Assembly (NCBI GenBank): GCA_039193195.1
Contig: JBCCWS010000003.1
Span: 62,001-126,000, forward strand
DNA: 64,000 nucleotides
Origin: Pseudomonadota bacterium
GTDB taxonomy: Bacteria > Pseudomonadota > Gammaproteobacteria > Steroidobacterales > JBCBZW01
Reading direction: 5' to 3'
Shown: positions 16,527 through 24,941 of the stretch, piece by piece
How positions within the stretch are numbered: the first letter of the stretch is position 1
Layout of the letters: each line of letters opens with the position of its first letter
Position numbers and translations under genes: made by a program
Notes under the pieces: generated by a model
Database searches by the model: none
What the model was told of the DNA's origin: nothing
Seen by the model: only the letters and a program-made list of their open reading frames with translations

Positions 16527-17906
16527 CTATCGGGAGGCGTCAGCCCCGGTGGGCTCTGCCGGGGTATCGAGTAGTTCGATCGCGGCCAGGGTCATCGCCT
16601 TCACGCCCGCCCGAATCGACGGTTCCGGCGCGATCTTGAAAAACGGTGAGTGGTGCGAGGGCACCTGCGCACCGCCGTCACGTTCGCGAATCAGGTCTGC
16701 CTCCAGGGTGCCGCCCACGCGGAAGTAGAAGCCCGGTACAGCATGCGTGGTCTTCGTGAAGTAGGCGAAGTCTTCCGCCCCCATACCCTTCTGCTCGGCG
16801 AAGTACACCTGGTCCTCTCCCATATCGCGTTGGAGGCGGGGAATGATGCGTGAGGCGAGGGCCGGGTCGTTCTCGGTGACTGGCGTGGACTCTTCCAGGA
16901 AGGTCACCGTGGGCAGCTTGTCTTCGGGGAACCCCGCCATACGACCGGCGTTGATGGCGATGCGTTCGATGCCCGTGAGCAGGCGCCGACGCGTGTCCTC
17001 GTCATTCGAACGCACCGTTAGCTGCAGGTCGACGCGCTCGCCGATGATGTTGTGCTTCTGGCCGCCGTGGATGGACCCCACGGTGACCACGCCAGGCTTG
17101 AGGGGAGATACTTCACGGCTCACCAGCGTTTGCAGGGCGAGGATGATTTGGGCGGCGAGTACCACCGGGTCCTTCCCGCGGTGAGGCGAGGCGCCGTGCG
17201 CCCCAACGCCGTGCACGGTGATATCCACGCTGTCCGAACTCGAGTAGGTCAGACCGGAGCTGACGCCGATCTTCCCAGCCGGCTCGCCCGCCGCCACGTG
17301 CAGGGCAAGGGCGTAGTCCGGGCGCGGAAAGCGCTCGTAGAGACCATCGTCGAGCATTGCCTTGGCGCCAGTGATGCGCTCCTCAGCTGGTTGTCCGATG
17401 AACACCACCGTGCCAGACCAGTCCTCGCGCATGGCCACCAGGCGGCGCGCCGTACCCACCAGGGACGCCATGTGCATGTCGTGGCCGCAGGCGTGCATGA
17501 CGGGTTTCTCATCACCGAAGATATTCGTTTGCTTCGCCTCGGAGGCGTACTCGAGGCCCGACATCTCGCGCACGGGCAAGCCATCCATGTCGGCGCGAAT
17601 CATCACCACCGGCCCGGGACCGTTGCGCAGAATGGCCACCACTCCTGTGCGACCGACGCCGGTGGTCACCTCTGGCACGCCCGCGTCGAGAAGCTCCTGG
17701 GCCAGGCGCTTGGCGGTGTGCTCCTCACGAAAGGATAGTTCTGGGTTGCGATGGAAGTGAACGAATAAGCGGCCGAGGTAGGGGTAATCCGCGTCGATCG
17801 CCCGCTCGAGCTGCTCAGGTGTGACCGCTGCGCTCACCGTCGGCGCCAGGCAGGCCACCCCTGCCGCGAACAAGGAGAAGGCTAGGGGGGCCACGGTCCA
17901 GGGCAT
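16527..17906 (-). CDS. M20-family metallo-amidohydrolase (exported)
   Basis: 459 residues from ATG 17906 with GGAG upstream. A signal peptide (MPWTVAPLAFSLFAAGVACLAPTVSAA) precedes an M20D/hippurate-hydrolase core: FVHFHRNPELSFREEHTAKRLA, VMIRADMDGLPVREMSGLEYAS, MHACGHDMHMASLVGTARRL, FIGQPAEE, the dimerisation-domain GVGAHGASPHRGKDPVVLA and GMGAEDFAYF near the end. The HACGHD, PAEE and GAEDF motifs supply the di-metal ligands and catalytic Glu. Family members hydrolyse N-acyl amino acids, indole-amino-acid conjugates or hippurate. An exported form suggests a periplasmic scavenging role. The upstream extension to 18107 is rejected because it precedes the signal peptide. Confidence 0.93.
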   Translation of the reverse strand: MPWTVAPLAFSLFAAGVACLAPTVSAAVTPEQLERAIDADYPYLGRLFVHFHRNPELSFREEHTAKRLAQELLDAGVPEVTTGVGRTGVVAILRNGPGPVVMIRADMDGLPVREMSGLEYASEAKQTNIFGDEKPVMHACGHDMHMASLVGTARRLVAMREDWSGTVVFIGQPAEERITGAKAMLDDGLYERFPRPDYALALHVAAGEPAGKIGVSSGLTYSSSDSVDITVHGVGAHGASPHRGKDPVVLAAQIILALQTLVSREVSPLKPGVVTVGSIHGGQKHNIIGERVDLQLTVRSNDEDTRRRLLTGIERIAINAGRMAGFPEDKLPTVTFLEESTPVTENDPALASRIIPRLQRDMGEDQVYFAEQKGMGAEDFAYFTKTTHAVPGFYFRVGGTLEADLIRERDGGAQVPSHHSPFFKIAPEPSIRAGVKAMTLAAIELLDTPAEPTGADASR

Positions 17907-18021
17907 GGGAGCTCCGTTGCTTGTGCTGTGCTGATCTAGGAGTGTGCGAGGATAGGCGCACGCCTGTGGGCTGAGCCTAGCACAAGGCTCCGCCACCCCC
18001 GCAAAACAAGGAAGTTGTCCT

Positions 18022-19230
18022 ATGGGCACCACCGTTGATCGCTGCTTCGTTACCCATCTGAGCTGTTCGAAGACCGGCGAACGCCTGCCCGCAGGCCAGC
18101 TGCACAACCTCTCGCCGAGCGGCGCGCCGCTGCTCGTCCACTACGATTTGGATGCCGTAGGTCGAGCCGTTCGACGCCAAGACCTGCGCGATCGAGCGCC
18201 CACCCTATGGCGCTATCGAGAGCTCTTGCCGGTACAGGATCTCGCCAATCGAGTGAGCCTTGGTGAGCAGATGACCCCGCTGGTGGAATTGCCTCGGCTC
18301 GGCGGATCGCGGGCACGGCTCACGGTGAAGGATGAGGGCCGCTTGCCGACAGGCTCCTTCAAGGCGCGCGGTCTGGTCATGGCGGTCACGATGGCCCGGG
18401 AACTCGGCGCGAGCGCCTTCGCCATCCCCACCAACGGCAACGCAGGCGCTGCCCTGAGCGCCTACGCTGCACGCGCCGGATTGCCCTGTCATGTCTTCTG
18501 CCCCAAGGACACTCCGGCGATCAACATCGAAGAGACCGCCCTGCAGGGCGCCACCGTGTACCGGGTCGATGGCTATATCAACGATTGCGGTCGCTTGGTA
18601 GGTGAGCGCAGGGCACGTGAGGGTTGGTTTGACGTCTCCACCCTCAAAGAGCCCTACCGCATCGAGGGCAAGAAAACGATGGGACTAGAACTCGCCGAGC
18701 AGTTGGGCTGGCGCCTGCCCGATGTCATCTTCTATCCCACGGGCGGCGGCACGGGCCTGATCGGTATGTGGAAGGCCTTCGCCGAATTGCGTGAACTCGG
18801 CTGGCTCGACGACGCGCGCATGCCGCGCATGGTGGCAGTGCAGGCAAGCGGCTGCGCGCCCATAGTGCGCGCGTTCGAGCGTGGGGATAGCCATGCGCAA
18901 CCCTGGGTGGATCCCCACACGGTGGCTACGGGCATTCGGGTGCCGGCGGCGATCGGCGATTTCCTGATTCTCAAGGCTGTTCGTGAAAGCGGCGGCTTTG
19001 CCATCGCGGTGGATGATGAGCACACGACGCAGTCCGTTGCGCAAGTTGCGGCCCAGGAAGGCCTGCTTCTGTGCCCGGAAGGGGCAGCCACCTACGTGGC
19101 ATGGCAGCTGGCACGCGAGCGAGGCCTCATCGGGCCCACCGACCACGCCGTCCTGTTCAATTGCGCCACCGGTCTAAAGTACCCCCTGCCCCCGGTCGAC
19201 GGCCCCGTCGTGGGGGCCTCAAGCGCCTGA
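18022..19230 (+). CDS. thrC: Threonine synthase (PLP-dependent)
   Basis: 402 residues of the fold-type II PLP family. The PLP lysine is K114 in PTGSFKARG. NGNAGAALSAYAARAG is the substrate/phosphate loop and FYPTGGGTGLIGMWKAF is the PLP-phosphate glycine loop. The N-terminal region with VTHLSCSKTGERLPAGQLHNLSPSGAPLLVHYDLD matches the threonine synthases that begin with a rubredoxin-like strand, here with reduced cysteines. It converts O-phosphohomoserine to threonine in the cytoplasm. AAGGAAG precedes the ATG. It stands alone: no hom or thrB is adjacent. Threonine dehydratase or another PLP lyase is a less likely alternative. Confidence 0.88.
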   Translation: MGTTVDRCFVTHLSCSKTGERLPAGQLHNLSPSGAPLLVHYDLDAVGRAVRRQDLRDRAPTLWRYRELLPVQDLANRVSLGEQMTPLVELPRLGGSRARLTVKDEGRLPTGSFKARGLVMAVTMARELGASAFAIPTNGNAGAALSAYAARAGLPCHVFCPKDTPAINIEETALQGATVYRVDGYINDCGRLVGERRAREGWFDVSTLKEPYRIEGKKTMGLELAEQLGWRLPDVIFYPTGGGTGLIGMWKAFAELRELGWLDDARMPRMVAVQASGCAPIVRAFERGDSHAQPWVDPHTVATGIRVPAAIGDFLILKAVRESGGFAIAVDDEHTTQSVAQVAAQEGLLLCPEGAATYVAWQLARERGLIGPTDHAVLFNCATGLKYPLPPVDGPVVGASSA

Positions 19231-19539
19231 GCGCTCTCGAAACGCGACCTGCGATTCATATCTAAGCTCCTGATTCAAGGCCAAGCAGGACAGTCCCGAT
19301 CCGTCGCGTGCGGCGATACACACAACAGAATCAACAGACTGCGCTATGTTTGGGACACTTGTTTGTTCATCGCAGCAATTTACTGCAGATTCAATACGCG
19401 AAATCGGCGCGACGATCCCTAAAACATTCGCTATATTTGACGCGTCTCGACAATATGTTGGGGCATCCATGGATCGCTCTAATAAGCAAACTGATTCGCG
19501 AATCAGTATTCGAAAAGCGCCAACGCTAGGGATGGTGAA
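19231..19539 (+). promoter_or_regulatory. AT-richer 309-bp leader upstream of the arylsulfotransferase-like gene
   Basis: This interval is visibly less GC-rich than its surroundings, especially 19330-19470 (for example TATATTTGACG and CAATATG), as expected for a promoter region. I could not fix a convincing -35/-10 pair. Short frames here have no ribosome site and are not called. Confidence 0.35.
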
Positions 19540-21387
19540 ATGACCCTCAAACACACTCGGCCGCTCGTGGCGGCCGGCCTTGCACTCGCTGCCGGGCTGG
19601 CGAACGCTCAGCTCAACCTGGTATCGGATCTGCCTCCCGGGCAGCTGCCCGGTACCTCCATCAGCTGGAGCGTGGAGAACGCTCCGGAGAATGCGACCTA
19701 CCGCCTCGCCGTCACCCGTATCGGTGGCCAACAGCAGGTGGTTTACGACTACACGTCGATCAACGGCCTTCGATGGACGCCGATCGAGGTCGGTCGCTAC
19801 GCCATCACCATGACCGTGCGCGACGGGGTCAATCTCGAAACCCTTCGCGCAGGCTTTCTCATTCGCCCGACCCCGGGTGTGAGCATCCGTGAGACGCGCC
19901 ACCCCTTGGTCGGTATCTACGGCGCCCCCGCCTGCCCCGCCGGCCTGCGCATGGCCGTGAAGTTCGCCCCGACAGGCAGCGGTGATGCGCCGGTTTCCAC
20001 CAACGCGAAGCCCTGCAATGGCACCTCGGCCATGAACTTCTACGTCGGTGGCCTGTTACCGAACACCACCTACGACCTCAACCATGTCTTACTCGCCCCG
20101 AACGGCAACGAGGTGGTCCAAGGCCCGCTGCGCCAGTTCACCAGCGGCGCTATCCCGGAGGGGCTGGAGGACATCCCGGAGGTCACGGTGGAGTCTGCCG
20201 CGACGGAAGAGATGAGCACCGCTGAGCGCTTCGTCCTCATCGGCCCCACAGCCGGCAATGGCGGCACTCCAATCGCCGTGGATCTCGACGGCAACGTGGT
20301 GTGGTACTACAACCCGCCCGCGGCAGATGAGAGCGGAGTGACCTTGACGCGTATGTCCAGCGGCGGTCGCATCATGCTGATCGGCGCCGCGGCGGGCTCG
20401 GATCGCTTCCGCGTGCGCGAGATCGATCTCGTGGGCAATACCCTGCGTGAGACCAACGCCCGACGCCTATCGGAGCAGTTCACCGCCAACGGCGGCACCG
20501 TGCCGCTGACCACCGTGCACCACGAGGCCCGCGAACTGCCGAACGGCCAGTGGATCATCCTCGCCCACTCGGAAGCCCGCCTCGACGGTGCCCAGGGTGA
20601 AGACGGTCCCGTCGACATCCTGTCCGACATCATCCTCGGCCTCGATCGCAACATGCAGGTGATCTGGCAATGGGACGCCTTCGAGCACGTCAACCTCGAC
20701 AAGCTCGCCATCCTCGGTGAGATCTGCGTCACCAACGGCCCCGGCTGCCCCACGCTGTTCATCTCCCAGGATGACTACGGCCCCGAAGGCCCCGGCAGTG
20801 AGCCGGACGGCGTGGTGGAAGCCAACGACTGGCTGCACAGCAACGCCCTCGGCTACCGCGAGTCGGACGGCACCATCGTCATGTCCATCCGCCACCTCGA
20901 CTGGATGATGGGCATCGACTACGGCGATGGCCTCGGCAGCGGTGCGGTGAAGTGGAACCTCGGTAAGGACGGTGACTTCACCCTCACCGACGGCGCTGAC
21001 CCGGACTTCTGGCAGAGCCACCAGCACGACAACAACTTCATCGGCGACAACCAGATGCTGGTGTACGACAACGGCAACGCCCTGTCCGGCTGCGTCGCGG
21101 ATCCCGTGAACGGCTGCGGTAGCCGCGCTCAGCTCTACAGCTTCGATGAGAACACCATGGAAGCCACGCTGGTGCGCAGCCTCTCCACGCCGCGCTACTC
21201 CTTCGCTCTGGGCTCCGCCCAGCTGCTGGAGAACGGCAACATTTACGCCAACTCGGGCATCATCGACTTCGCCTTCGCCCGCGGCGATGAGCTGACGCCC
21301 AACGGTGATGTGGCCCTGGCCCTGCGCGTAAGCGTACCGACCTACCGCCAGTTCCGAGTGCGCGATCTGTACACGCCGAACGAATGA
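19540..21387 (+). CDS. Arylsulfotransferase (ASST)-like exported protein
   Basis: 615 residues with a cleavable signal (RPLVAAGLALAAGLANAQ, about 1-24). An N-terminal Ig/fibronectin-like region (to about residue 200) is followed by a beta-propeller of the arylsulfotransferase type: TPIAVDLDGNVVWYYNP, VREIDLVGNTLRET, TVHHEARELPNGQWIILAHSEA, DIILGLDRNMQVIWQWDAFEH, WLHSNALGYRESDGTIVMSIRHLDWMMGID, FWQSHQHDNNFI. Bacterial ASST enzymes move sulfate between phenols in the periplasm using a catalytic His; several conserved His are present here, but I cannot tell which, if any, is catalytic. The gene is monocistronic and ends in a double hairpin. A non-enzymatic propeller role is possible. Confidence 0.82.
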   Translation: MTLKHTRPLVAAGLALAAGLANAQLNLVSDLPPGQLPGTSISWSVENAPENATYRLAVTRIGGQQQVVYDYTSINGLRWTPIEVGRYAITMTVRDGVNLETLRAGFLIRPTPGVSIRETRHPLVGIYGAPACPAGLRMAVKFAPTGSGDAPVSTNAKPCNGTSAMNFYVGGLLPNTTYDLNHVLLAPNGNEVVQGPLRQFTSGAIPEGLEDIPEVTVESAATEEMSTAERFVLIGPTAGNGGTPIAVDLDGNVVWYYNPPAADESGVTLTRMSSGGRIMLIGAAAGSDRFRVREIDLVGNTLRETNARRLSEQFTANGGTVPLTTVHHEARELPNGQWIILAHSEARLDGAQGEDGPVDILSDIILGLDRNMQVIWQWDAFEHVNLDKLAILGEICVTNGPGCPTLFISQDDYGPEGPGSEPDGVVEANDWLHSNALGYRESDGTIVMSIRHLDWMMGIDYGDGLGSGAVKWNLGKDGDFTLTDGADPDFWQSHQHDNNFIGDNQMLVYDNGNALSGCVADPVNGCGSRAQLYSFDENTMEATLVRSLSTPRYSFALGSAQLLENGNIYANSGIIDFAFARGDELTPNGDVALALRVSVPTYRQFRVRDLYTPNE

Positions 21388-21404
21388 GAGCGCCGGAATG
21401 ACTC

Positions 21405-21427
21405 GGGGGAGGCTCCACGCCTCCCCC
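21405..21427. terminator. Perfect 9-bp hairpin after the ASST-like gene
   Basis: GGGGGAGGC (21405-21413), loop TCCAC, GCCTCCCCC (21419-21427). It is a very stable stem 18 bp after the stop, between convergent genes. It lacks a U-run on either side and probably acts together with the hairpin at 21440. Confidence 0.6.
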
Positions 21428-21439
21428 ACCACTCACGCG

Positions 21440-21474
21440 AAGGCCGCCGAGGGTTCACCTCAGCGGCCTCTTTC
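21440..21474 (+). terminator. Hairpin with short T-rich tail between convergent genes
   Basis: AAGGCCGC and GCGGCCT flank an inner GAGG/CCTC pairing around GTTCA, followed by CTTTCATT. It is the likely rightward intrinsic terminator of the ASST-like gene and could stop the leftward CRTAC1 transcript as well. Confidence 0.6.
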
Positions 21475-21494
21475 ATTCAGGGCCAGCCAACCTG

Positions 21495-23480
21495 CTACGG
21501 AGCCACGAGGTTGATGTCTACGTGATCTTGCTGCGTGAGCACGTCGGGGAACTCCCCTGAGCGCACAATGATGCGGTGACGCCCAAGCTGCGTATTAGGT
21601 GTGGTGGGCAAGGCAACGGCGAAGGAGAAGGACTGGCCCGCACCGAGGCTAAGCTCGCGGGCTTCGCGCAAGACGACCTCGGCCCCCGCCGGCGTCTGGC
21701 GCAGAATCCACAGCTCGCGGGTCTGCGTGCTGGCGCTGTGGTTGCGCACGGTCAACTCCAAGGAGAAGGTCTCGCCGGCAGGCCCCGTCACCTGCTCGTC
21801 TGAGGCGAAGCGTGCTGAGAGTAGGGGTTCGATAAAGGTCTCCGTGCGATCCAGGGAAACGTCGAGCACCTCGGTCTCGATGCCGCTCGGGAATACCGCA
21901 TTGATATCCGCTCGATCTTCCGAGCCGGTCCCGAAGTGCACCTGCAGCGTGTTTCGACCCGCGTAGCCAGAACCACCGTCCACCTCTCGAATCAGTTCGG
22001 CACCCGTCGCTGTGGTCAGGCGCAGACGGGTCCCAATCCCGTCGCGGTTGGACAGGGTACCCTCCACGCGCACCTTCACCCAGTGCGCCTCGTCCCCGGC
22101 CGGATTTAGGTCGTTTCGATACAGCGTGTTGGTGCCTTCGAAGGTGGAGAACAGCAGATCGAGATCACCATCATCGTCGACGTCCGTCACAGCGGAGCCG
22201 CGGTACAGCTTCTGGGCCGTCAAACCCACTTGCTCGTGGACTTCGGGGAAGGTGCTAGGCCAGTTGTTCAGGTACAGGTAGACCGGGTTCTCGTGCTGGT
22301 AGTCCGCGCCGCCGAAGGTCGCCGGGAATTTCTCGATCGGCACGCCCCCGTTGACGACGATCAGGTCCTCCCAGCCGTCGTGGTCGAGATCGAACAGCCC
22401 CGTGCCCCAGCCGACGAGCCCACGCCCGCCGAAGATGTCCTGATCGTTGGCGTCCACGCCGAGAAACTTCGCGACGTTGGCAAAGATCAGATCGAAGGGA
22501 TCACCCGAAGCGAAGTCGTTGGAGCCCACGTCCGTCGAGTAGTAGTCGAAGGAGCCGTTGCGATTGATATCGCCGACGGCGATGCCCATCCCCGCTTGGG
22601 GGTAGTCGAAGGAGACCGCGTCGCTTACGTCCGTGAAGGTCCAGGACAGGACGCCGGGACCATCATTGCGGAACAAGCGGTTCGGTACTCCGGTACCGCT
22701 CTGCGTACCGAAATCGTTGATTACGGCGAGGTCAGCGTCGCCATCGTTGTCGAAGTCCGTAAAGGTGGCGGCCAGGGCACAGCCCGCCGACTCGGGGAGT
22801 CCGGATAGGGCGATGCCCGTGCCAGGTCCCACGTCCGTAAAGGTGCCGTCGCCATTGTTGTGCCATAGGTAGTCCGGCGTGCAGGTAACGGGCAAAAACC
22901 CGTTCTCCGGGCTCTCCGGGGGCACGATGTGGTTGCCGACGAACACATCGAGAAAGCCATCCGCATCGAAGTCACCGAAGGTGATGACACCCGTGGTGCG
23001 CGCCCCGTCGTTGGCGAGGCCGGCGCTCTCGGTGATGTCGATGAAGCGCAGCTCACCGTCAACGAGGCTGTTGGCGTACAGGCGATTTTGCCCCTTGTTG
23101 CCGACGAACAGATCTTGATCGCCATCGTTGTCGATGTCCGCCGCCCCCACTGCGAAGCTGACGCCGGTACAGTCGTCGGCGCCAGCGGCACCTATAACTT
23201 CCGTAAACTGTCCCTGCCCATCGTTGAGGTACAAGCGATTGCAGCCAACCATCTGCGTGGTGTAGAGGTCATCGTCGCCGTCGCCATCTACGTCCAGCCA
23301 GGCGGCACCGGCGCCAATCGGCACCTGATGGTCCCCGGTCTGGAAGAACTCCACGCCCGCACTCGCCGTGACATCAGTGAACTGCAGCTGCGCCCACGCT
23401 GTGCAGTAGGCCAGTGTCAGAAACGACACCGCTGCCGAGCCAGCACCTACGGGCACCCGCTTCTTTGACATAATCGACAT
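21495..23480 (-). CDS. CRTAC1-type FG-GAP/VCBS beta-propeller protein with ASPIC/UnbV domain
   Basis: 661 residues from ATG 23480 (GAGGG 8 nt upstream). A signal peptide ends near WAQLQ. The body is a seven-bladed propeller built from FG-GAP/VCBS repeats with calcium-type loops, for example DVDGDGDDDLYTT, DIDNDGDQDLFVGN, DFDADGFLDVFVGN, DFDNDGDADLAV and DLDHDGWEDLIVVNGG. An ASPIC/UnbV domain follows (DGIGTRLRLTTATG, GGSGYAGRNTLQVHFGTG), then a C-terminal Ig-like domain (SLELTVRNHSASTQTRELWIL). It is exported and probably binds Ca2+ and glycans or proteins at the cell surface. No catalytic motif is visible. Confidence 0.9.
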   Translation of the reverse strand: MSIMSKKRVPVGAGSAAVSFLTLAYCTAWAQLQFTDVTASAGVEFFQTGDHQVPIGAGAAWLDVDGDGDDDLYTTQMVGCNRLYLNDGQGQFTEVIGAAGADDCTGVSFAVGAADIDNDGDQDLFVGNKGQNRLYANSLVDGELRFIDITESAGLANDGARTTGVITFGDFDADGFLDVFVGNHIVPPESPENGFLPVTCTPDYLWHNNGDGTFTDVGPGTGIALSGLPESAGCALAATFTDFDNDGDADLAVINDFGTQSGTGVPNRLFRNDGPGVLSWTFTDVSDAVSFDYPQAGMGIAVGDINRNGSFDYYSTDVGSNDFASGDPFDLIFANVAKFLGVDANDQDIFGGRGLVGWGTGLFDLDHDGWEDLIVVNGGVPIEKFPATFGGADYQHENPVYLYLNNWPSTFPEVHEQVGLTAQKLYRGSAVTDVDDDGDLDLLFSTFEGTNTLYRNDLNPAGDEAHWVKVRVEGTLSNRDGIGTRLRLTTATGAELIREVDGGSGYAGRNTLQVHFGTGSEDRADINAVFPSGIETEVLDVSLDRTETFIEPLLSARFASDEQVTGPAGETFSLELTVRNHSASTQTRELWILRQTPAGAEVVLREARELSLGAGQSFSFAVALPTTPNTQLGRHRIIVRSGEFPDVLTQQDHVDINLVAP

Positions 23481-23631
23481 CAACACTGCCCTCGCCTAGC
23501 ATCGTTGTTATTCGATCGGTGTTGAGGTGCCGCGTCCCTAGTGCAGCACCGTGACCTTCGATCCTAGCAACAAGGATTGCCGGAGGCGATATCCACAGGC
23601 TGAGAACCGGTGACGGGTGTGCGATGCGCCG

Positions 23632-24660
23632 TTAGCCCACTGGCGCGACGGCGCTCTCCAGCAGGCGAATCGTGCCGAGGTCCGCATCGATCTCGGCACT
23701 CAAGCCGAGGGGCAGCACAAACTGCTTAGGGATGTGGCCGATCATGCTACCGCTGAAGGCCGGCACGCGCAGGGGCTCGATGTGGCGGGCCAGCACCTCC
23801 TCGAGCGTGAGCGAGCCGTAGTCGGTGCCAGGTCCGCAGTCCGTGCAGCGGCCGAAGACGATCCCGGCGACACGGTCGAGGATCCCGGAGAGCTTCAGCT
23901 GCGTGAGCATACGGTCGACGCGATAGACCGCCTCGCCCACGTCTTCCAGGAACAGCATGGCACCGCCAAAGTCCGGTACGTAAGCTGAGCCGATGATCGC
24001 AGTGAGCACGGTGAGGTTGCCGCCTAGCAGCGGCCCCTGGGCCTTGCCGCCACAAAGCGAGCGGATACGGTGGGCGACGGGCACCAGCGTGTCCTTGGGA
24101 GCGCCCGCGGGGTTGCGCATGGTCACGGCTTCACCCGCCATCACAACCCGCTGGAAGTACCGCGCAGAGAAGCGATCCAGGGGCGACGGCCCATGGAAGG
24201 TCACGAGCCCCGTGCGCTGGTGGACGCCGTTGATCAGCGCGGTCGCATCGCTGTAACCGAGGAGCACCTTCGGATTGTTGGCGATCATGTCGTAGTCGAG
24301 TAAGGGGAGCAATCGAGCCGATCCCCACCCGCCACGCGCAAAGATCATCCGGACCGAGGGGTCCGCGAAGAACCCATTGATGTCCGATGCTCGAGCCTCA
24401 TCCTCGCCGGCGAAGTAGCCCAAGCGATCATAGAAATGCTCGCCGAGCACCACTTCGAGACCGAGCGACTCGAGGGCTTCCTGCATGATTTCGATCGGCG
24501 CACGCTTGAAGGCAGCAGTTGCTGGATTCACCAGGCCCACGCGATCGCCGACGCGCAACGGCGGCGCCTTGATCAGGGGGCGCCGCGGGGGCGTGACCGC
24601 TCCGACCGACGCCCACGCGAGGGCCGAGGCAGCAGTGGCGAGGAACTGGCGGCGTTGCAT
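23632..24660 (-). CDS. LD-carboxypeptidase (peptidase S66, MccF/LdcA family), Tat signal
   Basis: 342 residues from ATG 24660. It starts MQRRQFLATAASALAWASVGA, a twin-arginine-like signal. The S66 core is clear: LRVGDRVGLVNPATAA, ARGGWGSARLLPLLDYD, and the nucleophile S137 in LGYSDATALING, then VTFHGPS and LLGGNLTVLTAIIGSAYVPDFGGAMLFLEDVGEAVYRVDRMLTQL with the family's Glu. S66 enzymes cleave the L-lysyl/DAP-D-alanine bond in murein tetrapeptides, and MccF relatives detoxify microcin C. The exported location fits murein recycling or remodelling. An upstream TTG at 24675 is in frame but weak. Confidence 0.9.
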   Translation of the reverse strand: MQRRQFLATAASALAWASVGAVTPPRRPLIKAPPLRVGDRVGLVNPATAAFKRAPIEIMQEALESLGLEVVLGEHFYDRLGYFAGEDEARASDINGFFADPSVRMIFARGGWGSARLLPLLDYDMIANNPKVLLGYSDATALINGVHQRTGLVTFHGPSPLDRFSARYFQRVVMAGEAVTMRNPAGAPKDTLVPVAHRIRSLCGGKAQGPLLGGNLTVLTAIIGSAYVPDFGGAMLFLEDVGEAVYRVDRMLTQLKLSGILDRVAGIVFGRCTDCGPGTDYGSLTLEEVLARHIEPLRVPAFSGSMIGHIPKQFVLPLGLSAEIDADLGTIRLLESAVAPVG

Positions 24661-24941
24661 AAGCGAGGGTCCCAAAGCGATCGGCAGGGTCAGCGAGGGC
24701 TATTACTCTACCGCCGCGGACGGAGGCGACAAGGCGAGACGCAAGGGAGCGACCTACGCGCTCGCCACGCTTGCGCGCGGCGTTCGGTCAAGAAGAACGG
24801 CGTAATGAGCACTTTACCGTGCGATTACTTGAACACATTCACACTTGGATCTGAGGAGCGCGTCGCAAAGACACCGCCGGGATTCATGGCCCCTGATGAA
24901 ATACGTGCATCTTCAGGCACACACCTTTGGGGCTGATCAAC

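Noticed and set aside
20467-21432. 321-codon open frame on the minus strand across the ASST-like gene
   Set aside because: It is antisense to a well-supported gene, lacks a signal or family motif, and has the composition of a GC-rich shadow frame.
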